Shown here piece by piece: positions 44,521-53,710 of a stretch of 64,000 nucleotides of DNA. The stretch is taken from positions 248,001-312,000 of the forward strand of contig NW_020825429.1 of assembly GCF_003286085.1 (NCBI RefSeq), given 5' to 3'. Source of the DNA: Drosophila persimilis. Its lineage: Eukaryota > Arthropoda > Insecta > Diptera > Drosophilidae. Each line of letters starts with the position of its first letter. Position 1 is the stretch's first letter. The notes beneath the pieces are model-generated. The model had not been told where the DNA came from and ran no database searches. It saw only the letters and a program-made list of their open reading frames with translations. The position numbers and the translations under genes were made by a program.

Positions 44521-45878
44521 CTTAAACAAAGGATCCAGCAAGTCCAAGACGAACCCCAGAAATACCCGGACTACACGCACGAAAACGGGCAGCTATATCG
44601 CTATCTAGGACACGGAGCCGACGACGACGACCACATACCGTGGAAACTATGCGTGCCTAAAAACGGCCGAACGAAAGTACTCCGCGAATGCCATGACGAA
44701 CCAACAGCAGAACACCTCGGCGTCCGGAAAACCATCCTGAGGACAACGCAACGATATTACTGGCCAGGACTACACCGAGACGTACGACGGTACGTGCAGG
44801 GCTGCGTAAGCTGCCAGAAGTTCAAGGCCACACAGCGCAAGGCCGTGGGCAGGATGCTCACACGCAAAGCCGAAGAACCCTTCGCCACCCTGTGTGCCGA
44901 TTTCGTCGGACCATTACCACGGTCCAAGCATGGGAACACCATCTTATTGGTCTTCTTCGACACTTTCTCCAAGTGGGTCGAACTGGTACCCCTCAAGAAA
45001 GCGACAACAGCGAACCTCGCTGCGTTCAGCGTTCAGAGAACGAATACTGAGCAGCTTCGGCGTGCCGAAACTATTCGTGTGCGACAACGGAACCCAGTTC
45101 ACCAGCCGATTGCCCCCAAGAAACCCCGACGGAGAGAGCCAATCGCACTGTGAAAACGATGATCGCACAGTTCGTCGACGACCACCAGAACACGTGGGAC
45201 AAACTCCTACCCGAGATGACATTGGCGATCAACTCCAGCGTCTCCGAGACGACCGGATTCAGCCCCGCTTTCCTCCTGCAAGGAAGAGAACCCCGACTCC
45301 CCGGCGCCCTTTACGACGAAGTCACGCCCGGGACAGGGAGTACACAAGAGACGGCCAGCAGCAAAGCGACGAGACTAAAAGAAGTATTCGCCATCGTCCG
45401 AAACAACATCCAGAGAGCCAGCCAAGAGCAAGGGAGACATTACAACCTCCGCCGGCGACTATGGCGCCCCGCCATCGGATCATTGGTACTACTACGCCAA
45501 CACCACCACTCCAACGCCGCCGAGGGCTTCGCGGCAAAGTTAGCTCCGAAGTTCGACGGCCCCTACCGAGTCAACAGTTTTCCATCGCCAAACATCGCCA
45601 AATTACAACATTGCGAAAGCCGGAAACAGAAGACCGCGAATATCAACGACCTGAGAGAGTTCCACGACCACGAGCCCAACGAGCCCACGGGCCTACACAG
45701 GAATGCTGACATCGCGGAAGAATCCAATGAAACAGCAACCCGACGCCCCGACCGCGGCACCGCAGAGTCGGCAGAACCCGGGGCACCCGGCCAAGAGAGA
45801 CAACGTCAGCGAAACACCGACCGGCGGCGCAACGCCAACAACAACGCGAGCACAACAAACCCCTCGACCACGAAGTAA
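44521..45878 (+). pseudogene. pol: Osvaldo-like integrase, two frames
   Basis: Zinc module H-x3-H/C-x2-C: HDEPTAEHLG (about 44692) and CVSCQKFK (about 44805). Core: first Asp in LCADFVGPL (about 44895), second Asp in VCDNGTQFTSR (about 45078) in a shifted frame. The region of the catalytic Glu (about 45110-45155) is damaged: coding jumps from TSR to RTVKTMIAQ with a deletion, and I cannot find the Glu. The C-terminal part (45150-45878) is open, with NTWDKLLPEMTLAIN and RPAIGSLVLL, then FDGPYRV, ending in a Pro/Arg/Asn-rich tail. Confidence 0.8.
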
Positions 45879-46124
45879 ACAGACCCGCTAACGAGGCAAG
45901 GGACGAGATGATCACAAGTCGGCGGCGACCCCAAAACGCACCCCGGTGCAACACGGAAGAGACAAGAAAAGCTTGCTCCGCAAATACGGACCCTGCAGAA
46001 CGGCTTAAATAGCCGCAACTCTGGCTCCCATCAATCAGTGCACTCTCACCAGAAGAAGGCGAAGCCATCCGAGCCAACAACCCACCGCCGCACGCCCCAC
46101 GCACGGGTCTTCGTGACTCTCGTC

Positions 46125-46142
46125 GGGGAAGAAAGGGGAGAG
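46125..46142 (+). other. Polypurine tract of Osvaldo-like element
   Basis: GGGGAAGAAAGGGGAGAG directly before the TGTAACGA start of the LTR; primer for plus-strand synthesis. Confidence 0.75.
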
Positions 46143-46900
46143 TGTAACGAACCCAAAAGGATTCGCTACAACGCCTCTCCCAACGCCCAATAAAAACCCG
46201 GCTACTGAATTGCAACACCTCGCCCAACGTACTACACGAACACCCCCCCTCCACACATAGCCACCGATTGACACGCGCCGTCTTCGTAACGCTGACCCAA
46301 CACAGCAGGTCACGCGGACTTCCACCACTCCAGACCAAGCAACCGGCCAGGCGCAGTCTTCCGGGTTCATCGGCTACAAAACGATGACACCGCGGAAGCC
46401 CACGACAAGCCCCCAATGGCAAACCCGCCAGCTCGCCAAAAACACGAAGAGACAGAACTAGGTCAACCCGCGATCGCCACCCCGACGCGGAAGTGCACTT
46501 CTGAACCCGCTGACACAGCGCCCATTGGCGTATAAATAGACGCCGACTGAAAACCAGAAAGCAACTTACGCAGAGATCCGGCTCACAGTACGGTCGTCGT
46601 ACCAAAACTCACGTAGAGACTCAGTCCGGAGTACAGACGCGGTACCCGGAACCCACCAGAAGACATCGGCGCCCAATTAAAAATAAGTCATTTAAACCGC
46701 TAAGAAATACAATAAAGTGTCAAATTTGCAAAGTAAAAACACCCGATTGCGTAAGTTCACCCCAATCAGCCGAGACACCGACGTCGCCCCACCCCGAGTC
46801 CACACGATCGTTTCATATACACAACGCTAGCAACGCCCGCCCGAGCCCCGATCCACCTCTCTACGACAGGCCGCCCTCTGACGCCGCCCTTAAGGTTCCA
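46143..46900 (+). mobile_element. Osvaldo-like 3' LTR
   Basis: Starts TGTAACGAACCC after the polypurine tract. TATAAATA box at about 46529, AATAAA at about 46711. The end is placed at the GGTTCCAACA near 46891-46900 because it is an imperfect inverse of the start; the exact end is uncertain. Confidence 0.65.
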
Positions 46901-46904
46901 ACAC

Positions 46905-47999
46905 ATTTCTACAAATTTCTTGTGAACAGACCCCTGGACGTGACTGAGCTTACCTCAGCCTGAAATAGGTCCATCACAACACATAACTTCCACGAGGCGA
47001 CTTCTTCGCTCCCTGCCCGGTGAGGAATGTGCCGGTACAAGTTTCCCCCCTTCTCCACATAGTCGGGGTACTTTGGGGATTCTTTTCTGATCTTTTCGGC
47101 CATGCCCTCTAACCACTTGCAGGGCGGCTCGCCTACTGGCTGTGTTCCCTCCTCATTTCCTATCCGACGGCCTCGCTCCTCCACCGGTTGTCGGGAGAGT
47201 GCGTCGGCTACCACGGCTACCTGTACGCGACTTCAAAGTCGTACTGCTGTAACTCTGATGCCCATCTCGCCACTCTTCCCGACGGACTCTCTATGCTATT
47301 TAGCCATTTCAGCGCCATGTGGTCCGTGACTACCTTGAAGCGATAACCCTCCAAGTATGGCATCAACCGGCGGATGGCGCATACATTGGCCAGACATTCT
47401 TTCTCCGTCGCCGAATAGTTCCTTTCGGGTCCGTTTAGCGTCCTGCTAGCATATGATATTACCCGCTCGCCCCTTTCCGTCTCCTGCGTGAGAATCGCAC
47501 CCAGCCCGTAATCACTGGCGTCTGTCTGCAGGATGAATTTCTTCGAGAAGTCGGGGCACGCCAGCACGGGGTCCGCCACTAGTCGTCTCTTCACCTCCGC
47601 GAACGCTTCCTGCCGTTCTTGGGTCCAGACCCATACCGTCTTCTTCTTGAGGAGCCCGGTGAGTGGCTGCACGAGGGTGGCGAAGTCGGGCACGAACCTC
47701 CGGTACCATGAGGCCACTCCCAAGTACTGTTGCTGACAGCACTCTGGCGGCCACTCTTAGGGTCGTGTCCGTTTTGTTGTCGGACTCCGGAACCGTGTCT
47801 CCAGCTTCGACCTTCGCCACGGACAGTCTTTCCTCCTGGCCTCCTCGTTCCCGATCTTGGGCAGGGATCACCACCCTGTATCCTGCACAGGTCACCACTG
47901 CCCCGACCGCGCGGAGGAAATCCCATCCCAACACTAACTCATCAATCACACCCGGCAATACGAGTAGCACCATTGGGATCTCCTTGTTCCCAAAGCATA
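46905..47999 (-). pseudogene. pol: Inverted Ty3/gypsy pol fragment with RT deleted
   Basis: Minus strand, from right to left: protease second half (VLPGVIDELVLGWDFL, about 47915-47965), an Asp/Glu-rich linker, then directly GVASWYRRFVPDF (RT thumb, about 47690-47720), RNase H (LQTDASDYGLGAI, NYSATEKECLA, VTDHMALKWL, VVADALSRQ) and the pre-integrase region. The RT core with its YxDD motif is missing between about 47720 and 47750. Roughly 60% similar by eye to the Osvaldo-like pol at 43740-44520, so a related but different family, quite possibly family K. Confidence 0.75.
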
Positions 48000-48030
48000 G
48001 GTTCGTTACAACTGGCGCCCAACGTGGGGC
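48000..48030 (+). other. LTR end and tRNA-Lys primer binding site, family K
   Basis: GGTTCGTTACA (48000-48010), then AC, then TGGCGCCCAACGTGGGGC (48013-48030), complementary to the 3' end of Drosophila tRNA-Lys (CUU). Only 11 bp of the LTR remain; to the left is the inverted pol fragment. Confidence 0.8.
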
Positions 48031-48079
48031 CTACAACGACAAATAGTAGGACAAAGGGAGGAGAAATATAAACGAGAGA

Positions 48080-48604
48080 ATGGGGAAGGGACAATGGATC
48101 CACCGGTTGAGAAAGGAGGAGCTGGTCCAATGCGGCCACGCCTTCGGCGTGCGGCTGGAGGGCACAGTGGACGAAATGAGAAGAACATTTAAGGAATGGA
48201 TGAGGGAACACGAGGATGAGGCAGAGCGGGCCGATCTGATTGAGGTATGGGAGTGTCGGGCGGACAGGTCCTCGCCGACACCTCGGGCGGACGACAAACA
48301 AGCCGCGTACGAACACCTGGCACCCCCACCCGGCGCAGTCGCGGCGGCGCTGTGGAGGTCCCCAGTCGACATACAAAGAGAATTGATCGCGAGTCTCTCA
48401 GTGCCAATACCGGAACGCTCACACACAGGGTCGCCTAGCAGGTCCCGCCACCCAGGAAGGGATCGAAGCCGAGAAACCGAAAGGGGGAGAACCGAACCAG
48501 CCACCATACGGCCAGCACACCTGGACTACGCTAGAGTGGCAAAACAGGTGAGAGAGTGGTCGTTCCGGTTCGACGGGACGACGAAGCCTCTCGAGTTCTT
48601 GTAG
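48080..48604 (+). pseudogene. gag: Family K gag, N-terminal part
   Basis: ATG 50 bp after the primer site. About 174 codons: an N-terminal helical module (KGQWIHRLRKEELVQC, DEMRRTFKEWM, SAP/retroelement-gag-like), a Ser/Arg/Pro-rich linker, and the beginning of the capsid domain (WSFRFDGTTKPLEFL). It is truncated there by a junction at about 48605-48622 with an inverted LTR; the stop at 48602-48604 lies at the junction, so the true protein would be longer. Confidence 0.7.
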
Positions 48605-49844
48605 GTCGAGTCCCCAACCCCCAACCTGCTTTTTGTGCTCGCTTGAGTTTGCTGGGCTCGCTCAGCGGTCGGCAGATTCGCCGCAACGTATTTTTATTGT
48701 TGCCCCCAACGACAAATGATAAGACCTTCCTTTTCTTTACTCGAACTTCGCTTTATTCGTAATTCTATTAGGACTTAGGGCTAGATGTTACAATTTCGCT
48801 TATCTACGGATCTCCACCACGCGTGGGCTCTCGTCGGGTGTGGCAGCGTTGAGGCTAATGATTGGGGCAATTTGACCTCCGCTATTGCTTTGGCCCGCCA
48901 CTCAAATCCGCACTCTACGTCTCGCACTCCCCTCTTAGCTTCCACCGGCAAACGGGGATCTCCTCTTAACTTAGACTTACTCTGGGGGCAGGCGGGGCCT
49001 GTCTTCCTGTTGCTATACACTTCACCGCACTTCTTCGAACCGTACCGGGTATCACTCTTACGTTTTGACGGGGTTTCAACGTGCCCCGCTTCGACGCCGC
49101 AGCCTCATTTTATAGCCTCTTGCCAGGCCCCGGCTCGGCGTCGGTAGTTTTCCATCGCCGTCTCCTGGTTTCCACGGCCTTCGTAACGGGGCCTGGCCGG
49201 TGGCGTGATCCCATGCCCTTATTTGGTCATGCGTCGGATCACTGCCGGCCCGATCCCGCCGTCTCCTTTGCCTCTCGCGTGTCTCTCTCTCCGAGAGCAG
49301 GGCACTTCTCCTCTCGGGGCCCTTGGCCTCTTCGCCGCATCCGGATATCCGTGGGTATCTGGACTGACCTTCGCCTTATCCGGCCAGCCATCAGCCTTTA
49401 TCCGACCGTCCCACCGCCTTTATCCGGCTGTGCTTTGGTCGCACTCGGCCTGTGGGAACCGCGGTTCCTCACACCCCCCTCTTTCTTCCCGCAGCGGAAT
49501 ACTCCCGTTTTCCGCGATCTTGCGACGGGGTGTGCCTTCCTCATTCAAACGGCCCTATTTTACGCGCGCTCTTTGTTGCACCTGGGATCACAGGCGCCCT
49601 GGCGCCTTTGCTCGGGCGGCGCTGCCAGCCCTTGCATTTTTCTGGCTGGAGCCGAACCCCGCCTATCGATACGATGTAGGGGCGCTTCTGCGATCCACTC
49701 GATATTTCCTCCCAGTCTGTATTTCGTTTCTCTCTTTTCCGTCTTCTCTTTATTCACGTTCTTCCCGCGTGTTTTGCCCTTTTTTTTCCGTCTTTTTTTT
49801 TTGTTCCCTTCTGCCCCCCTTTTTTTTCTCTTTTCCTTTTTCCT

Positions 49845-51220
49845 TTACTTTTGCTCCCGGAACACCTCCGTGCGCGTGGCCGACATTGCGATGCGGTACC
49901 GGCTACCCCGCTCGCTCACCAGTTTCTTTACCCGCCTACCCACGAGGCGAATCTGGGTCTGCGCGCGGATCACCGCCGCCGGCCACTCCTCCCGCGGGAT
50001 CGCCGTCCAGTGGACCGTGGCTGCCGGTGCCGAGCTCTGCCGTTGCAAGGCCGGCCGCTTCGGTCCTGCATGGGGCTCCGGGCAGGAGGCCTGCCGCTTC
50101 AGAGCTGGGCGCTCGACCGCCGTCGACCTCTCCGGTGCGGGCCACACCCACGGCCCGCGCTCCCACGCCTCGACTTCCGCGTGTTCCACCTCCGTAGGTG
50201 CCGTGTCTGCCGCTGCCTCGTCCGTCGCCGTGTCCGCCGCTGCCTCGGCCGTCGCCGTGTCTGCCGCTGCTTCGTCCGTTGCCGGGTCTGCCGCTGCCTC
50301 GGCCTTCGCCGTGTCTGCCGCTGCCACGTCCGTCGCCGGGTCTGCCCCTGCCTCGGCCTTCGCCGTGTCTGCCGCTGCCTCGTCCGTCGCCGGGTCTGCC
50401 GCTGCCTCGTCCGTCGCCGTGTCCGCCGCTGCCTCGGCCTTCGCCGTGTGGGCCGCTGAGGTCGTGGGGGCAGGTCCGGGGTTCCTCCTCCGCGGGTCCC
50501 TGTCATTACTGCCGAGTGGACTTTCTTCCCACACCCGGGCGCCGGTCTCTGGCTGTGCTTCGCCCGGGCTGGCCCCGAGGCCCACGTGATGTGCAGGGTC
50601 TGGTGGTGCCAAACCATCCCCTGGCGCACGGCGGTCCGCACCTCCTGCGACACATACGGTCCCATTACAGCCGCCACCGGTCCCCTCCATTGTGGTTGCT
50701 GCTGCCACTGCCACTGCCCCTGCCCCTGCTGCTGGTGATGCGGCTGCCGGTGCTGCTGCTGGTGCTGCTGCTGGTGCTACTGCTGCTGCTCCTCCTCGGC
50801 CTGCGGTTGACGCCTCTCGGGGCCCTCGTCGTCCTCGGCCGGTGGCGTAGGCTGCCACAACTCGCCTTCCTCCTCCTCGCCCTGCTGCAGCCGCCGCTGC
50901 CATTCGGCCTCGGGGTTCGTGGCCCGCTCGCCCATAGCCTGGGGCTGCGCCCCCTCGGTCTCCGCCTCGTCGGTCCGGGGCTGCATCGGCGGCAGCACCA
51001 CCCGGAATGGTGGGGGTGGCGGCGCCTCGTCGCTCTCTTGGCCGGGCTCCTCCTTACTGGCGGCTCTTCCCGCCTGTCGCCGCCGCGCCTCCAGCCGCTC
51101 GTCCCTTCGCCGCCTGATCGTTCGCGCCGCCTCCAGCACCAGGTGGATCCGGCGCTTCTCCTCCGGCGTCGCCTCCTGAAACCTCCGCTTCACCGCTTCT
51201 ATCTTGTCGCGCAGGGTATA
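49845..51220 (-). pseudogene. Family K ORF upstream of 3' LTR, longer copy
   Basis: Minus strand. The upstream part (50777-51220) is highly charged, with a helix rich in Arg/Glu (RDKIEAVKRRFQEATPEE), a Pro-rich hinge (PPPPPFRVVLPPM) and Glu/Gln-rich stretches. A Gln/His-rich, GGTGCTGCTG-type microsatellite lies at 50690-50790. A conserved YVSQEVRTAVRQGMVWHHQ segment follows near 50640, then the nine 9-residue EAAAD repeats (50193-50435) and the basic C-terminus ending at 49845. The frames change around 50600-50780, so this copy is broken. No homology recognised; no membrane or signal segment. Confidence 0.45.
50193..50435 (-). repeat. 27-bp minisatellite, 9 units
   Basis: Nine in-frame units, homologous to the ten units at 264-533. 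Confidence 0.85.
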
Positions 51221-51235
51221 CTGTATGGTTAGTGG

Positions 51236-52266
51236 AAATACTGACTGGGAGGAAATATCGAGTGGATCGCAGAAGCGCCCCTACATCGTATCGATAGGCG
51301 GGGTTCGGCTCCAGCCAGAAAAATGCAAGGGCTGGCAGAGCCGCCCGAGCAAAGGCGCCAGAGGGCTCCAGGGCGCCTGTGATCCCAGGTGCAACAAAGA
51401 GCGTGCGTAAAATAGGGCCGTTTGAATGAGGAAGGCACACCCCGTCGCAAGATCGCGGAAAACGGGAGTATTCCGCTGCGGGAAGAAAGAGGGGGGGTGT
51501 GAGGAACCGCGGTTCCCACAGGCCGAGTGCGACCAAAGCACAGCCGGATAAAGGCGGTGGGACGGTCGGATAAAGGCTGATGGCTGGCCGGATAAGGCGA
51601 AGGTCAGTCCAGATACCCACGGATATCCGGATGCGGCGAAGAGGCCAAGGGCCCCGAGAGGAGAAGTGCCCTGCTCTCGGAGAGAGAGACACGCGAGAGG
51701 CAAAGGAGACGGCGGGATCGGGCCGGCAGTGATCCGACGCATGACCAAATAAGGGCATGGGATCAAGCCACCGCCAGGCCCCGTTACGAAGGCCGTGGAA
51801 ACCAGGAGACGGCGATGGAAAACTACCGACGCCGAGCCGGGGCCTGGCAAGGGGCTATAAAAGGAGACTGCGGCGTCGAAGCGGGTCTCTTTTCCGTGGA
51901 TAAGTGATTGCGCGCTCACGTTGAAACCCCGTCAAAACGTAAGAGTGATACCCGGTACGGTTCGAAGAAGTGCAGCGAAGTGTATAGCAACAGGAAGACA
52001 GGCCCCGCCTGCCCCCAGAGTAAGTCTAAGTTAAGAGGAGATCCCCGTTTGCCGGCGGAAGCTAAGAGGGGAGTGCGAGACGTAGAGTGCGGATTTGAGT
52101 GGCGGGCCAAAGCAATAGCGGAGGTCAAATTGCCCCAATCATTAGCCTCAACGCTGCCACACCCGACGAGAGCCCACGCGTGGTGGAGATCCGTAGATAA
52201 GCGAAATTGTAACATCTAGCCCTAAGTCCTAATAGAATTACGAATAAAGCGAAGTTCGAGTAAAGA
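51236..52266 (+). mobile_element. Family K LTR region, copy C
   Basis: Nearly identical to 990-1995, in plus orientation. TATA at 51856-51863. It is cut at 52266 (GTTCGAGTAAAG) by a DINE-1 before the LTR end. With copy D (inverted, 48735-49724) it forms inverted arms of about 1 kb. Confidence 0.8.
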
Positions 52267-52899
52267 CGAGAGGGAACGTTGTGAGTTGCTGCGGACACCG
52301 CAACTCTACGGTTATACCCGATACTATGTCAGTATGGCTCTCCTCCGGCAGACGCCGCTAATATTAAACGACACGACAAAGAGTGCGTGCGAGAGAGACA
52401 GAAAATCAGTCTGAGCGTGACGTCGGGCGCTGCGTAGCAACTGAAAATTGATTAGTTCCTTTTGGCTATAAAAATGATCTGATCTGATCCAGATTCAGCA
52501 ATCTGATAGATATGGTCGTTCTCTACGATTCTGCGTTTTTGGTTTTCTCATATCTTTAAAAATGTGGATGCCACAGATTTTCGTCCTTTGTGGGGGCGGA
52601 AGTGGGCGGGGCGAAGTTTTGAAACATTTTTGTAGCAGTGACATATCACAGAAGTCTGGATCCAAAACATCGTTGCTCTAGCTCTTATAGTATTTGAGCA
52701 TTAGGCGCTGAAGGGGACGGACAGACGGACAGACGGACGGACGGACAGACAGACATGGCTCAATCGACTCGGCTATTGATGCTGATCAAGAATATATATA
52801 CTTTATGGGGTCGGAAACGATTCCTTCTGGACGTTACACACATCCACTTTCATCACAAATCTAATATACCACAATACTCATTTTGAGTATCGGGTATAA
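52267..52899 (-). mobile_element. DINE-1, internally deleted
   Basis: Reverse orientation, from GACGAGAGGGAACG to TTTGAGTATCGGGTATAA; both termini present, middle modules missing. Confidence 0.85.
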
Positions 52900-53122
52900 A
52901 AATTAAAATAAGATGTTGTCGGAACAAATAATTAAGCTATTAGAGGCTCAAGCAGCGATAGCAACGGAGATTAAAAAGATTGAAGCTGGTCATTTGACCA
53001 GCGATGTAATCCAAAGGTTAGGAGACCTTAAAAACAAAGTTACAGGCAATAATTCTGCACTGTTAACATATGGAGTAGTCGATCATGACTACTATAAGAG
53101 ACAGCAGTACGAAAAAATGATT
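52900..53122 (+). pseudogene. gag: BEL/Pao-like gag N-terminal fragment
   Basis: ATG at 52913 and about 70 codons: MLSEQIIKLLEAQ, a helical stretch with TSDVIQRLGDLKNKV, and DHDYYKRQQYEKM. The 'D-H-x-Y-Y/F' ending of the first helical block is typical of BEL/Pao gag. Flanked on both sides by DINE-1 elements. May derive from BEL-1 or another family. Confidence 0.5.
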
Positions 53123-53710
53123 AACGAGGGGGAACGTTGTGAGTTGCTGCGGACACCGCAACTCTACGGTTATACCCGATACTAAGTCAGTATGGCTCTC
53201 CTCCGGCAGACGCCGCTAATATTTAACGACACGACAAAGAGTGCGTGCGAGAGAGACAGAAAATCAGTCTGAGCGTGACGTCGGGCGCTGCGTAGCAACT
53301 GAAAATTGATTAGTTCCTTTTGGCTATAAAAATGATCTGATCTGATCCAGATTCAGCAATCTGATAGATATGGTCGTTCTCTACGATTCTGCGTTTTTGG
53401 TTTTCTCATATCTTTAAAAATGTGGATGCCACAGATTTTCGTCCTTTGTGGGGGCGGAAGTGGGCGGGGCGAAGTTTTGAAACATTTTTGTAGCAGTGAC
53501 ATATCACAGAAGTCTGGATCCAAAACATCGTTGCTCTAGCTCTTATAGTCTTTGAGCATTAGGCGCTGAAGGGGACGGACAGACGGACAGACGAACGGAC
53601 GGACAGACGGACGGACGGACAGACGGACAGACAGACATGGCTCAATCGACTCGGCTATTGATGCTGATCAAGAATATATATACTTTATGGGGTCGGAACC
53701 GATTCCTTCT
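53123..53710 (-). mobile_element. DINE-1 adjoining LOA copy 2, truncated at its 5' end
   Basis: Reverse orientation. It ends at exactly the same point (CGGATT-type region, CTTCT|CCCAACCTG) and has the same diagnostic C as the DINE-1 at 13898-14837, but is internally shorter. Microsatellite at about 53577-53636. Confidence 0.85.

Larger units (their letters stand above)
40920..46900 (+). mobile_element. Osvaldo/Ulysses-like Ty3/gypsy retrotransposon, 5' LTR missing
   Basis: GC-rich element with gag zinc knuckles, protease, RT, RNase H and integrase in plus orientation, a polypurine tract and a 3' LTR. No 5' LTR or PBS is visible; the left end is joined to family K LTR at 40919/40920. Pol runs through several frames, so many indels have accumulated. 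40920-41570 is a pyrimidine-rich leader plus gag-like sequence in which I cannot define a start. Confidence 0.8.
48623..51235 (-). mobile_element. Family K 3' end, minus strand (copy D)
   Basis: Reverse complement of the arrangement seen at 1-2125: LTR region 48623-49724, then the purine tract (as pyrimidines, about 49735-49850), then the ORF at 49845-51220. Compared with copies A and C it lacks about 29 bp just after the TATA box (49095 region), where transcription would start. The terminal TGTAACG is cut off at 48623. Confidence 0.8.
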
